This document shows positions 10,861 to 21,720 of a stretch of 64,000 nucleotides of DNA, piece after piece. The stretch comes from Ligula intestinalis (lineage: Eukaryota; Platyhelminthes; Cestoda; Diphyllobothriidea; Diphyllobothriidae). The position numbers and the translations under genes are program-made. The DNA lies in contig JAYGXS010000004.1 in assembly GCA_036362985.1 (NCBI GenBank), positions 23,137,507 through 23,201,506 of the forward strand. The letters are read 5' to 3'. The notes beneath the pieces were generated by a model. It saw only the letters and a list, made by a program, of their open reading frames with translations, searched no databases and had not been told where the DNA came from. Each line of letters begins with the position of its first letter. Position 1 is the first letter of the stretch.

Positions 10861-11280
10861 CTGTTGCTTTGTCCGTTGCGATCGGGAATATGATGGGAGT
10901 AGAGGGCTGGCCGATCTGGAAAAGGAAAACGAGTATTCTGTTTTGCTCTGGAGCTCATTATAGAGCCCGCACAGACAGCCGCAACGCGATTTTTAGAACA
11001 TGTTGATAAAGTGGAACCGACAAAGACAAGGGAGAACAGAATGAACACACCTGGGGTTGGGTATGACTGGCTGATGATGGCTAATAAACCAGACACGGTC
11101 ATTCTGGTCTTTGTTGTCGTTGTCGGTTCCACTTTATCAGCATGTTCTATAAGTCGCGCTGCGGCTGTCTATGCGGGCTCTATAGTGGGTTCCAGAGCGA
11201 AAGGGAACATTATTGTTCCTTTACCAGATCGGCGGACACCCTACTTCCATATACACATACGTATAAGATGGGGGGCCAAT
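10860..11280. repeat. Second inverted SINE pair, arms about 160 bp
   Basis: The arm at 10,870-11,037 read on the minus strand and the arm at 11,105-11,265 read on the plus strand both encode VGSTLSxCSxxRxAAV followed by AGSI and SRAK, in opposite directions. At the DNA level the GTCGGTTCCACTTTATCA, GCGGCTGTCT and GCGGGCTCTATA blocks match. The intervening loop is about 70 bp and contains SINE body sequence GGTATGACTGGCTGATGATGGC. Open frames of 96 and 92 codons in the arms reflect the repeat, not genes. Confidence 0.8.
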
Positions 11281-11289
11281 AGAGGTTGA

Positions 11290-12730
11290 GGGTAGATGGA
11301 CACAAGGCTGGCTTGCTTTTTTTTCTGCCTACATTGAGCCATTTATAACCAGAAACACTGACATGTGAGCGTACATGGCGCAGCTGGTCACCACCGACAA
11401 CGTCTGTCTGCAGGCGTTACGATGAAGGCCAAAAAAGTCGCCTGCTGCACGCTAAACGTTTTTGCGTGTGTTCTAAAACTGCCGCGAGCCGGAGTCTTTT
11501 AGTCTGAAGGCTGCATACAGCCATGGGCGGGTTAGTTGCATCAAACCGTCTTTCGGTCGAATTGCACAAACCGCTTTTTTATTCACTGCCTCTTGGTAGC
11601 TCAAACTTGTCTGGCTCAGAGATGAAAATCTATCCGACTCGAGATTCGCTATCATCTGGTGAGACTTAGTGAAGACGAGCCTACTAGCCAAACTGATTCT
11701 CGAGGTAGTCAACGGGACGTTTAGAACAATGTATTATGAAACTTTTCACATGCCAACCCTACTTTTTAGATGCTTAGGACTTCTAAAATAAATTGAAAAC
11801 TCATTTCTTATAGACATCGGCGACCACTGTTTAATAAATTAAAACGTGGCAGGTCTTAGAAATAAAATGCAGACTCGGAATTCTCCAACAGAAAGACCAT
11901 TGATGATTGCATATTCGAGATTCAGGATAGTCGAAGATGACAGACTTTCAGATGGTAACTCATCAAGGTAATCCATTTCTCTAGAAGGTGGGTGGCCCCG
12001 CGATCTCATAAAAAGTTGAAAACTAACTAGCAAGCAACAGTTTGAAAGTGTAGGCAAATTTGTCCGCATTAAGTTCAAAGGTTTCTAAGAGGTAAACAAG
12101 TGCTGGGTGCTGATGCGTACCTTTTCCCACGTTTAAGTCGCTGCCGACCAGTAAAACATTCTGGCCAGAAGTGGATACTGGCTGTGTAAACAAGCACTCG
12201 CCAACCGACGCCAACGAATGAAATAATAATGAGAAGTCATCTTGGCAAACACGTGTTTTTAACAATTCTTCGTCAGGTCAATACAGTTGCAGGGACTAAA
12301 ATGGTCAGTTATACGTAGTGTTTAAATGGTTCTCGGGGTAGGGGCGGGGGTTGGAAATAGTCATCGTGATGTCCCCCCGTCTTAAATATGCGAACGCCAA
12401 CCTGTTAAGGGCATTGGCTCCGGTGGGCAATATACGGGAGGGGTGTTCTTACGGTCGGCGGGCGTATTTTCGGATGGCTTCTGTTCTGGCGGCACGATAT
12501 TCACTTGTGTGGTTGGCCAGGGTAGGCAGACTACGGCTATCGGTATCTTTTGACAGCAAAGGGTGGACTTTACTAAACGGATTGCCACTGCTTCGGCTGT
12601 GGCGAACATCCGTTTGCGCAGGCCTTTAGAGTAGTGTCTCGGAGCGACTTTAAGCAGGTTGACAACATGACCGAAATAGTAAAAATAATGGATAAGGAAG
12701 AAGACGTGTCGAGCACCGGATCATTGGTTT
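11290..12730. other. No gene recognised
   Basis: Several open frames of 75-92 codons on both strands overlap each other and lack domains or consistent splice sites. Confidence 0.35.
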
Positions 12731-12734
12731 ATTG

Positions 12735-12785
12735 TCCTGAGCTTTCGAACTCTTACAGGAGTCTTTCTTCAGAGATAAGAAGCAG
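12735..12785 (-). ncRNA. Hammerhead-like motif with compensatory stem III
   Basis: On the minus strand: core CUGAAGA (12,772-12,766), a 19-nt stem II region whose GACUC and GAGUU halves can form five pairs, then GAAAGCUC (12,746-12,739). Stem III is A-G/C-U instead of the A-C/G-U of the other copies, which keeps pairing. The sequence AGGACAATAAA follows directly. All invariant core bases are present. Stem I is short (U-A, C-G, U-G). Confidence 0.5.
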
Positions 12786-12789
12786 CAAC

Positions 12790-13885
12790 CAAAAGAAGGG
12801 TAATTAGTAGTGGAAACGTAAAAGGAACATTAATTTTTTTAGAAATATTGACTTTTTTAGAAACGCAGAAAACAGTGAAAATATCAAAAACCGATGTAAC
12901 TGGGTAAACTTAAGTTTCAACTGTACAGAAAACCTGTTCATAAAAAAACTGAGTAAATAAATAGGCACACATTAAATAACATTTGAAGGTATTTTTTTTT
13001 ACTGAATTTTTTATGCAAATATCCTCCAAGGATGTATTGAGTGTCTGTTATGAACGTTGGCAAACAGCCCAAGGCTTGCGTATAGATTCTGACATCGTTT
13101 CAAGAGAAATGGCCGTATTTTTCGTGTTTCCATTGGTAGCTAAAGTAGACAGGTTTTCGCTGGATTTTGCCGAAAAGGACGTTACAGGAATAAAAATTCG
13201 TCATTAGACCACATGTTGACAGTGACTAGTAAATGTAAATAGAATTGCCAGTTACAATCACAAATATACCACTTTGTGTATCTTCAGAGAAATTATCTTC
13301 CATAACATTTCCTTACAGGCATTTCTAGTGTTGAAGTACAATGCATTTCAGATTGTTCTTAAAATGGCAGTGAATAATGCACGATTTGCGATGTTTTCAA
13401 TTGATTGCCCACAAATGTAGACTTTGCTCTAGGTGTTTATAAAATAGTAACATAATTTATCGAAGTAGCGCGTTTACGGACATTCCTTCTAATGCAGATG
13501 ACCGTTTGAGTCATTTGCGCGCGACACACGCACGCACGCACGCGCGCGCACACAAGGACGTCGAGAGCGTGCATGGGGTATACACTTAGGAGATCGCGTG
13601 AACACGCTTTAGGCAGTTGGAGCAGCCAACGGCGTCATTTACGCAGTGCGCAGGAAGGTCGTTCACTGATCCGGTTTCAGCACGCAACGCACTTGTCCCT
13701 TTGAGGCCTGGTTGAGCTCTGCGGAACAACGAGGACGAACAGGTTCTTCGCTGTAGCCTGACCGGTGAGTAATCTCCCCCCCCGCACACACAGGCAATAT
13801 TTCATTTAACAATCGACTGAAACTTAGAAGTCCGTTTGGTGAGCATATGTGTGTGTGTGCCTTCGATAAATTCTAATCGGGTCAG
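12790..13885. other. No gene recognised
   Basis: AT-rich, with a CA/CG-rich simple repeat at about 13,523-13,556. A good-looking donor CCG|GTGAGT on the plus strand at about 13,763 has no identified exon upstream. Confidence 0.35.
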
Positions 13886-13889
13886 TATA

Positions 13890-14170
13890 GTAGTAATCTC
13901 GCCAACGGAACTCACTCCTCCTCCTCCTGCTCTGCCTTTGGGCTCATGCACGAGCCCCACCACCAACAGCCACACAGTGGCTAGTTGTTTGGGCAGATAG
14001 CACTGTCAGCAGAAAAAGGGAGGCTGGATGGCCATTTCTGGATCATTAGTTGACATCAGTCAGTCATATCTAAGTGGTGCACCATCCGAGGCTCGAATTC
14101 GCGACCTGCTGATCAGAAATCTAGCGCGCTACTCATTGAGGGATGGGGTTGTGGTGATTCACTCCACATA
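13890..14170 (-). mobile_element. tRNA-derived SINE, family A, copy
   Basis: Reading on the minus strand gives the tRNA-like head ending in AGGTCGCGAATTCGAGCC (B box), the GGATGGTGCACCACTTAG join, then body ATGACTGACTGATGTC and the CCACTGTGTGGCTGTTGGTGG to GAGTGAGTTCCG end. Body landmarks are shared with 16,815-17,060, 22,935-23,110 and 41,995-42,250. Confidence 0.65.
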
Positions 14171-14179
14171 CGCAAGCAT

Positions 14180-14560
14180 GCCAGAAAACCCACTGCTCCT
14201 AACGCGTGCGTCTGCACTGAAGGCGGCCTCTGCAACAGCCAATCACAGATGCCGCATAGGCTGGTCCCTCCCAGCGGCGAATAAGACGTATGCACGCATT
14301 GGTCGATGCAGTCTATCCGGCCAATAATCCTCAAGGCAACGAGACAATGTCCGTTCTCGCTGCCGCTGGCATGCCTGCTGCTAAAACCTCACTTGGACCC
14401 GGCTTGTCTTCTGGCTGGTCGTACGCTCTCCAGGTCAAATCTCTTTCCGTCTGTTCTCCGTTCCTCTGTGTACACAATATACTGTTCCTACTACCCTGGC
14501 CTTCATCGAATTCTTCTCTACTAAGTAACTATGACCTGAAGATCGCAGTTGCTAGGGTCT
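14180..14560 (-). repeat. Dispersed repeat family D, copy 3 (inverted)
   Basis: Shares AGCCAATCACAG, CCTCACTTGGACCCGG and CCTCTGTGTACACAATA with the 10.4 and 16.5 kb copies, in the same orientation. It directly abuts the SINE family A copy, as happens also at 16.8 kb. Confidence 0.6.
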
Positions 14561-14569
14561 AATTTAATC

Positions 14570-16370
14570 AAACCCTGCGATAAGCTCGCTGTCTTACTGG
14601 CTTCGATCGGGACTATTGATACTCATTGATGAGCTTCATGCACAGGTTTTAACTTGTACTCCGTTCTCATATCAATGTACTGGCCCGAGACGAGTCTATC
14701 GGACGCACACCCATGCCCGCTAAATGGCTCCTTCGAGATGCGTGAGAAAGACATAAAAAAACTACAGGTGAATTCACATGTGGACCGTGACTCAGCTTTA
14801 TATGGTTCAGAGGGTTAGTCACACCATCCGCATGACGGGGTCGGTGTGTTATGGTCATCGGGGTTGGGGGAGGGGTGTTGGGAGTAGGGTGTGAACTGTT
14901 TCTATATGCTAAACACGCAGAATGTGCATGACTGTCATTAGGAGGTGGGTCTGTGCGCGGTCAGCACCCGTATCCGGCCACGAAAGAGGTTTGCACCAAT
15001 GTTTTACGGCAGCTAAGTGTTGGCCTCGTTGGCCGAATGGCCACTGCCTCAGCTGTAGCTAGGACCCATTAGCGTAGACCTTAAACGTAGTTTGCCGGTG
15101 CCCGGTAGACAAAACAAATTGCTTCTTTGGAATCGATTGGGTGATTCTTGTGGGCTAAACGTGCGAGAATAGAACTTGAAATCGATCTACCTCCATCTCT
15201 GCCTAGTCAGACAATTGTGTTCGCATGTCCTCTTTTCCAGGCGCCTCGTTGCTTAGCCAATGTAACCCCTTACCCAGGAAAAAAAGGTATGCTAACAGGT
15301 CAGGACATCCTGGTTTCCCCTAAAGTAAAATTCAAAGCATTTGCGTGCCGAGGCAGGAAACCACTTAATTGCCAAGTCAGTAATTTCTATGAAATCAAAA
15401 AGTAAGGAAGCCAAATACGACTTGAGTGGGACTGCAATACCGATATGCATGAAGATAGATATCAAGTTCAGTTTAAAAACCACATTCGCTTCCATAGTTT
15501 TACTCTGCGGAGATTTTTAAAATACGTGATATTCCTCAATCAGAGAGAGCGCAGCAAACAGCATCATAAGTTTGGTCGCTGGCGTGGAGAATCAACTTCG
15601 CAGTCACTACTAGTTTCGTCCATGCTAGGGGAGTCATTTACGGAGATTATATGGCTTCTTTGCTAATTGGTACTCGCCCACTGTCAAACGCTCTGTTTCA
15701 ATAAAGAATGAGCAAACAGTTTAGTAATTATAATAACAGGAAGATGAGTGTAATGACACAGGAAGTAGACTACTCGAGTGCTGGAAACACAATTTTACTT
15801 CGATTAAAGTCCGAGTTCGTATAAGGCAGAAGCATTTACCAAAAGAACATGGCAAGTATGTGGTTATCTATCCAACCAACTTTTGGTGTATCAAGCTTGA
15901 AGTTCATTGCGCGGAAGGTCTCTATTTCATTCTGTCAGACTGTAACTTTGGAGAGATGTCCCGTATGGGTAAAGATTTGTGAAAAGTATTCACCGTGTTA
16001 CGCGTCTATTTTGCAGTAGGTCCGTGCTAAGGTTTGAGGGAAATTAAATGTTTATACTTATTAGGCTTCATTCAAATTTTGTTAGACATTCACCCGAATA
16101 AACCTGCTGGATTAAACTCACAAAACACACACAGTGTTCCAATCATAGCCGAAGATCTTGTGCATGCTGCAACGCGTCATCATAGCCATGCACGGAGAGG
16201 CGTGAAATAGTTTCCACCGAGTGGATGTGTACATTTCCGGACGTATTTTAAGCATATGTATACACTAGCATTGGCAGATAGGCGTACATGGAGCAGTTAG
16301 AGGACACACTCGTCCGTTCATGGGGCTGTAGCGGCTCGTGCCTGGCTGACTAGATCGCATCGAAGTGCAC
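14570..16370. other. No gene recognised, one splice-like island
   Basis: At 15,232-15,288 a good acceptor (TCCTCTTTTCCAG) and donor (AAAG|GTATGC) on the plus strand bracket a 46-48-nt open segment encoding APRCLANVTPYPGKK. No neighbouring exon could be joined, so it is not called as a gene. The rest shows nothing recognisable. Confidence 0.3.
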
Positions 16371-16379
16371 TTTCCCAAC

Positions 16380-16815
16380 AGCTCGCCAACGCGGTTTTTG
16401 ACGTCTCGATCAGCCAATCACGGTCCCCGCATCTACGCTCAAAAACCAGGCGACGAATGGGGAGCTTGCACACGTGCCCGACGCAAGTTGCCTCTCTGCC
16501 CAAAATCTCCAGGCCGACCTAGCCAATGAAAGCTATCTCTCTCTCTCTGTCTTCTGGCCCGACTACTCAGACCTCACTTGGAAATCGGCTCTGAGCGAGA
16601 CGGGTTGGAGGCCGCGCGCTCATGCGCCCTCCGGCCGTACAGCCATGCCGGATGGACTGGCAACTTTACCATAACTTTTCTGTAAACAATACACTGTTCC
16701 GTCTACTCTCGCCTTTCCACCGTCTTCTCTCCAATCTCCTAAGGAACCAGGGTCTGGAAGATTGTAGGTGTTAAGGCCATAACCGTCGTAGCCTTAGCTC
16801 CTATAGGGCCTTTGG
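16380..16815 (-). repeat. Dispersed repeat family D, copy 4 (inverted)
   Basis: Contains GATCAGCCAATCACGG, GCCGACCTAGCCAATG, TGTCTTCTGGCCCGACTACT, CAGACCTCACTTGG, GTAAACAATACACTGTTCC and, at the end, the reverse complement of the TAGGAGTTAAGGC start motif. This is the most complete inverted copy and fixes the family length at roughly 430 bp. Confidence 0.7.
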
Positions 16816-17070
16816 AGCTCACACTTGAGCCTAGGTCGCAAGGCGGCTAATGATATAGGCAGAAGGACCTTACTGACGAAGACAAGGGAGACTAGAATGT
16901 AAATTTTTTGGCTTATTAAGCGTGGTGAGCTACTCATACCCAACTCAAGTGTTGCCCCAGAAATTGGTGCCCTGCCCGAGTTTAGAACCCGCGACCTTGT
17001 TAGTTAGAAGTCCAACGCGCTAACCACTGTGCCACGGGCTCGCTGTCTTGCCGGATTTGATCAAGAAGAT
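16815..17070 (-). mobile_element. tRNA-derived SINE, family A, copy
   Basis: On the minus strand there is an A-box-like GTGGCACAGTGGTTAGCGCG, TTGGACTTCTAAC, and a B box GGTCGCGGGTTCTAAAC, then body (GGTATGAGTAGCTC, CTAGTCTCCCTTGTCTTCG, CTATATCATTAGCC) to the CTCAAGTGTGAGCTC end. It is among the best-preserved heads of the family in the window. Confidence 0.7.
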
Positions 17071-17317
17071 ACAGTGGCAGATTGGCGTAGACAAGAATAT
17101 CCCTGTTACGCAAAATCAGACCACGCTCTGCTACCCGGTGGCTTTTATCTGCGTGGCTGTCCGTGATGACTCCCAGCAGGGGCCTAAAAATGGAAAGGGA
17201 ATCGAACACACGTAGAACTGCATTCGGGAGGAACCAGCGAGCGCCACTATTACTGTGTCGCCGTGCGAAGTGACTTAAGGCTGGACCTTAACAAAACTTG
17301 ATTTAGATAAGGCCCCG

Positions 17318-17640
17318 TGCAGAGATGACCTGCAGAAGATGAAGGGGGCGCGACAACACCCCCAGTTCACAATAGGATGAGCAGAATATGTCAGCTGAGA
17401 GTCAGCGGACGACCTTTAAAACACGTTAGAGCACGAGGCACATAAACAATCATGGTATGACTGGAATGTCCTCGACGCTGACTTTAGGCGAAGCTAATTG
17501 GTGCGGAATCCGCACCACTTCACTTTGTTGATGCGTCATCGCACAGCATCCACTGTTGGAAAACCCACGCATAACGGCCGCCTCGAGTGAATGCTTGCTA
17601 ATTTTTTTAGCTACTAAACTTAACTTGGGACCGTGTGTTT
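17318..17640. repeat. Dispersed repeat family E, copy 1
   Basis: Aligns in direct orientation with 19,110-19,420. Shared blocks include GATGACMTGCAGAAGA, TTTAAAACACG, AGCACGAGGMACATAAACAA, CACTTCACTTTGTT, GCGTCAT and CTCGAGTRAAT. It directly precedes the Penelope-like 3' tail beginning at about 17,645. Confidence 0.75.
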
Positions 17641-17644
17641 AAAA

Positions 17645-18270
17645 ACAGCAGATGCAATCGCTGAGACAAGAACTTTATTCGCACGACGTTTCGGATTTCG
17701 TCGTGGCTCCATCTTCCTCCTCCTCCTTATTATCATCATCAGTAGCAGAAATGGGCGATTCGTACACAGGGAGTTGCAGTGTTAATAGGGTGCAGTCGCT
17801 ATGCTACCGCATACCCATGACAATTAACGCTCCCACCCGTCGAGGATAGTTGATTGCTTGTGCGCTGATGGTTTGATGGTCGGTGTGCGGGTCATGACCT
17901 GCTGAACTTTCATCAGCCGTGCTGCACTTGGGCATGATTAATGTTCAACTATCTGGCTTCTTGACTCTCGTGTTAGTAGACGCGTTAGCCTGTACGCTAC
18001 TCGAGGGCAAATTGCTTTGACCAAACTGAGCCTCAGCACCGAACAGGGATTGACAGGTCATTGTACTTGTTTTTAGACTGGGGGCCGGTGAACTAGTAAC
18101 ACACGACTCACACGATTGTCACCTCTTGCGAGAATTTTAGCTTCATCAACTCTGAATGCGTGACCGAGTCTCTTTGAATGAGCCGCGGAGTGAGAATATG
18201 TGTCATTCTTTTGCACTGCTGCCGCATGTTCGCAATTTGCGTCTTGAGAAGTATTCCAGTTTCTCCGAGT
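17645..18270 (-). pseudogene. Penelope-like element 3' end with endonuclease remnant
   Basis: On the minus strand the segment from about 18,245 to 18,073 encodes CEHAAAVQKNDTYSHSAAH, then KRLGHAFRVDEAKILARGDN and RVSRVLL, matching the end of a PLE GIY-YIG domain (H..AV...D..S..A.H...GH.F....A.ILARGDNR.SR). Downstream (18,070-17,645) is a non-coding tail. It shares CGGTGCTGAG, TTTGGYCAAA and GATGAAAGTTCAG with the plus-strand tail at 21,110-21,270. It ends in a hammerhead-like motif and GCGAATAAAG. The reverse transcriptase domain is absent, so the copy is 5'-truncated. Confidence 0.7.
17680..17748 (-). ncRNA. Hammerhead-like motif with expanded stem II
   Basis: On the minus strand the core CUGAUGA (17,742-17,736) and GAAACGTC (17,692-17,685) are intact but separated by 43 nt instead of 19. 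A GAT/GGA-rich expansion fills the gap. Stem I pairs only in part. It is probably a degenerated family member. Confidence 0.4.
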
Positions 18271-18324
18271 TAGTTGCTTTGTCCGCAACTGCACCAGATC
18301 TGTTAGGAGGGCCCAGCAGGCGAG

Positions 18325-18750
18325 CCGTCCTGAAGGCAAGAGAACAAAGGACAGCCGCCGGCCGGATTCTGAGATCACGCGAAGACCCAAGGTTATGCGT
18401 ACGCGTGAACAGCGACCGGGCTGTCACGCTGAGGAAACCACGATGGCTGCTCGCATGGGCGACTAGCGGAGGAGCCAATAGGGAACAAAGATTGCCGGTC
18501 CTTAAATACGCTGCCACCGATGGAGGAGGCATTTGCTCCTGGGACACGAGACCTGTTGGTCGAGACGTGCTACTGACGACAGAAGACACACTGCTGACGG
18601 ACACCCAGAAGAGAGAGCTGATGTACTAGCAGTAACTGTGACAGTAAAGTATTATCTGCTATGCTGTTTGCCTTCTCTTCCTAACACGCAACTGGGGGAT
18701 ATAACCAGTGTCGACGCAGGCATACCCAAGGTTATAACAAGATCCCATCG
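18325..18750. repeat. Dispersed repeat family F, copy 1
   Basis: Aligns with 31,780-32,250 in direct orientation. Shared blocks include ATTCTGAGATCACGC / GTTCTGAGGTCACGC, CCAATAGGGAACAA, CCTTAAAWACGC, GCTGATGTACTAG, ACAGTAAARTA, TGCCTTCTCTTC and CAAGGTTATAA. Overlapping open frames of 133-157 codons on both strands are within the repeat and not conserved between copies, so no gene is called. Confidence 0.8.
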
Positions 18751-19109
18751 ACAATTCCAGATTTTTTTTGCAGCGGTAGTGGGTCTTTTAGCTCCATTAT
18801 CTGATGCCTTAGGGTTGCCTCCGGTCTGTGTGCGACTCCAACTCCAAGTGGTGCGAGAAGGCCGAGACCTTTTTGACGTACGGAATCGCTCGTCGAAATT
18901 TAGGATCGGTGCAGTTAGACTTATTCATATTTGCTAGTGAATTGCTACAGAACGTGACCGTGAGAGGTAAGATATGTCGGAGGACGTATTTGAGTTAGTT
19001 TGAGAAATCAAAAGCCTAAAGGCACGTGTTAGTCTTGACGCAATCCAGCAGGGCAAGAGGCCAACTTTGATGTGCACACCTTAAGCATCTCCTCCAGTTT
19101 ATGGTAAAA

Positions 19110-19420
19110 TACTGCGCGGGGATGACATGCAGAAGAAGAAAAAAAGGAAACAGCCCAGTTCAAACTAAGACGGGTAGAATGAGTCATCAGGCGGTCTTTA
19201 AAACACGCTATAGCACGAGGAACATAAACAATCATGGGATGATTGGAACGCCCTAGATGCCGACTTTGGGAGCAGATAATTAATGTGGGATTCACATCAC
19301 TTCACTTTGTTTACGCGTCATGACAAAGCACTCAGTGCTGGAAAGCCCAGGCACAACTCTGACCTCGAGTAAATATTTTCGCATTTTTTAATATGAAAAT
19401 TTAATTTGTGGCTACATCAG
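19110..19420. repeat. Dispersed repeat family E, copy 2
   Basis: Second copy of the repeat at 17,318-17,640, same orientation, about 75-80% similar by eye with small indels. Confidence 0.75.
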
Positions 19421-19879
19421 TGTGGTTAAAACGAGGTGGTCAGCTTCAATGTGAGTTTCCGTCTGGGTTTGAAGTAGTTAAACTTCACCAGATTTACCAG
19501 AGAACTTCTACAGAAGACGACTCTGAGAGATGAATGACGCCGCATGAGGAGGGGGTACCTCAGTTAGCTTGACAAATTAAGTGTCTACATGCCGTAAGAA
19601 ACGCATAACACCAGCTCACGGTAAAATACCTGTCTCAGTACCACATCCCAGAGTGAAAGTTAAAGCATATACCCACACCGGGTAGGGCACTTCGTATTTG
19701 GGCTTGTGTTGGCATTAGTCATTACGGTCGGTTGGCCTCATAACACAGGTTCAGATTACCACCAATGGCGGACAGCCTACTGCAGTCAATCTCCCAAGCG
19801 AACGTGAAACAGACAGTATGCCAGGCCGCAGGCCCACACTTGTGTTCGAGGTCGGCCCACACCTTGTCCGTCAAAGCCT

Positions 19880-20335
19880 GTAGGGAGTCTAAGTAGTGTT
19901 TGTACTTAGATCACTACAATCATCAGGTCAAATTGCACGTTATTTGACAAAGCAGAATTTATCAGAATGAGGGATTATTTGTGCACAGAACGCGGAGTTG
20001 CTACCTCAGGCAGCAGTGGCCACCGGCGAAGCCAGTGCTAACGCTGACTGCAACCAGGCATGCCTGAAAGCGGTGGCAGCTGCTCCTATATGATTGTGGA
20101 GCAAGTTCAAGTTGTGTCCATTTCGTGTGTTGCATTACTCAAAAGTGACCCACGCTGCGTCGGTCGGGGGGTGGCGAGTTCAAGTGGCCCTTAGGCAACC
20201 ACGGCTATGTGGACGTGCGAGTGAAAGTCGGCCAAGGGTCTACAGATTTGGTAAACGCTCGCTGCGAAGTTGCGTGACCTTGAGGCAGGGGGTCCTGAAT
20301 AGGGAAAGCGGACAACATTTTCGGCTGTTCACTGG
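19880..20335 (+). repeat. Dispersed repeat family C/D, copy
   Basis: Matches 2,160-2,660 in direct orientation (see that entry for landmarks). Its end (GCGTGACCTTGAGGCAGGGGG) runs straight into the Penelope-like hairpin at 20,341. Confidence 0.7.
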
Positions 20336-20340
20336 AACTA

Positions 20341-20440
20341 GAGTTTTATTTGCCTGACGCTTCAGATACCCGAGGGCATCCAAAGCGTTAGGCAAATAAA
20401 ACTCCTGTTTTAGTGATCGCATCTTCTTCTTCTGAACTGC
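20341..20440. repeat. Short hairpin of two inverted PLE-tail halves
   Basis: The arms 20,341-20,372 and 20,374-20,404 are inverted copies of GAGTTTTATTTGCCTRACGCTT. Both are the 3' half of the hammerhead tail (GAAGCGTCAGGCAAATAAAACTC type). The following GTGATCGCATCTTCTTCTTC is the same trailing sequence found after the tails at 21,450 and 56,700. Confidence 0.7.
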
Positions 20441-21049
20441 TTCCTGGAACGCGCATATTCTCTACTATTGGCAGTTGTTGGTTGTCCGTCACAAGTCCTT
20501 GATAGGTCTAAGTTGGGAAAGTTGACATCCTAATTATTTTGCCCAAAAATCAGCGTAGCTTAGGGTTGACTCATGCCATACACCGAAAACGCGGTTAGAT
20601 GACACTGGAGAACAATGAAAGGAATAGGGTGAAAGTACCGTCAAAAAACATTCCTGGACGCCCTTCGAGCCGGTCCCAAAGCCTTTTGGTCGGAGACAGA
20701 AACCCCACGACCCTCCCATACTAGCAGTAGCATCTTCTGTCTGATCGCATCACTTTCAGTCCTTGACACAGTCGAAGGGGAAAAGTCGATCTCCCTCCAC
20801 GCTGCATGTTTAACCGAGCGTCCGACGAACGACAACTAAGACTATGCCACAATCCAGGAGCACGTACAAAAGGCCTACTCGGCTGAGCATACTCTTGCTG
20901 CTTAGATATACTTATGTCACCGGAGCGTGGTTGGCATACACCAACACTACGAAGGGAGCCTAGTCGGGTCAACGAAGCTATTGAACCAATTTAAGTACGT
21001 TGGAAGACGGGATCAGACCCTAGAGCTATGACAATCGGGTGAGCCGATA

Positions 21050-21480
21050 ATTACTTGAGTCATGGTTCACAGTCTCCAATCCATAAACAAGTGCAACGAT
21101 TTGCCCAATCCATATTCGGTGCTGAGACTTAATTTGGCCAAAACAAGTCGCCTCTCGGGGAACGGACAGACCACCACGTCATCCTATGCCAACACCGGAG
21201 GGCCAGATGGCTAGGCAATCATTACGCCCGAGTCTACCACGCGTGATGAAAGTTCAGTAGGTCAGAGTCCACATGCTGTTCAACAAACTCTCAACACGCA
21301 AGAAGGCCCTTACCGTTAATTGTCGCTGTTTGTTTGCAGTAATGACTCTATCCTATAAATACTGCAAACTCCTGTGCATACGCTACCCCTATGTCTCTGA
21401 TGATGAATCCGCGGCGGATCTCGAAACGTCAGGCGAATAAAAGTATTGACCCAGCGATCAAATCGTCTTCTTTTCAATGA
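21050..21480 (+). mobile_element. Penelope-like element 3' tail
   Basis: Non-coding tail aligned with 17,645-18,070 (minus): CGGTGCTGAG, TTTGGCCAAAAC, GATGAAAGTTCAGTAGGTCA, then the ribozyme-like motif, AGGCGAATAAAAG, and CCAGCGATCAAATCGTCTTC. Upstream (20,640-21,050) may hold highly decayed coding sequence; no motif could be recognised there. Confidence 0.65.
21391..21443 (+). ncRNA. Best hammerhead-ribozyme-like motif in the window
   Basis: Stem I 5' half UGUCU (21,392-21,396), core CUGAUGA (21,397-21,403), a 19-nt stem II hairpin (AUCCG, loop CGG, CGGAU, with flanking non-canonical pairs), GAAAC then GUC (21,423-21,430), and the stem I 3' half AGGCG. Stem I pairs over five bases including two G-U pairs. 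Stem III is A-C/G-U with no loop, as in type-I hammerheads that work as dimers. GAATAAAAG follows directly. All invariant core bases are present. Confidence 0.65.
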
Positions 21481-21634
21481 CTTTTACTGCCGCCTAAATA
21501 GGACGCGAGAATAGCAACAGCCCGCCGACTTGAAATAGGTGTTCTAGCGGTAAATTCCAGGAAGGGTAAATATTCCCGTGTCAAAACCTCAACATAAGGC
21601 TAAATGGTAACCGCAATCTGCACCCTGCAGCTAA

Positions 21635-21720
21635 CACGAGTCCTACCTTAACCCTTAATATATTTCTGACCCTAACTCAACCCTTACCTTGATTCTAAAT
21701 CTAATTGGCCCGGAATTTGA
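21635..21720 (-). repeat. Degenerate CCCTAA-like interstitial tract
   Basis: Repeated AACCCTTA, ACCCTAACTCAACCCTTACC units, the complement of degenerate TTAGGG. Similar degenerate TTAGGG-like tracts occur at 48,250-48,500 and 60,070-60,220. Confidence 0.5.

Noticed and set aside
10842..11289. Opposed 96- and 92-codon frames with similar peptides
   Set aside because: They are two arms of an inverted SINE pair, not homologous genes.
18156..18629. 157-codon open frame, one of the longest in the window
   Set aside because: It overlaps the PLE remnant and repeat F; the second copy of F at 31.8 kb does not keep the frame, and the minus strand is equally open.
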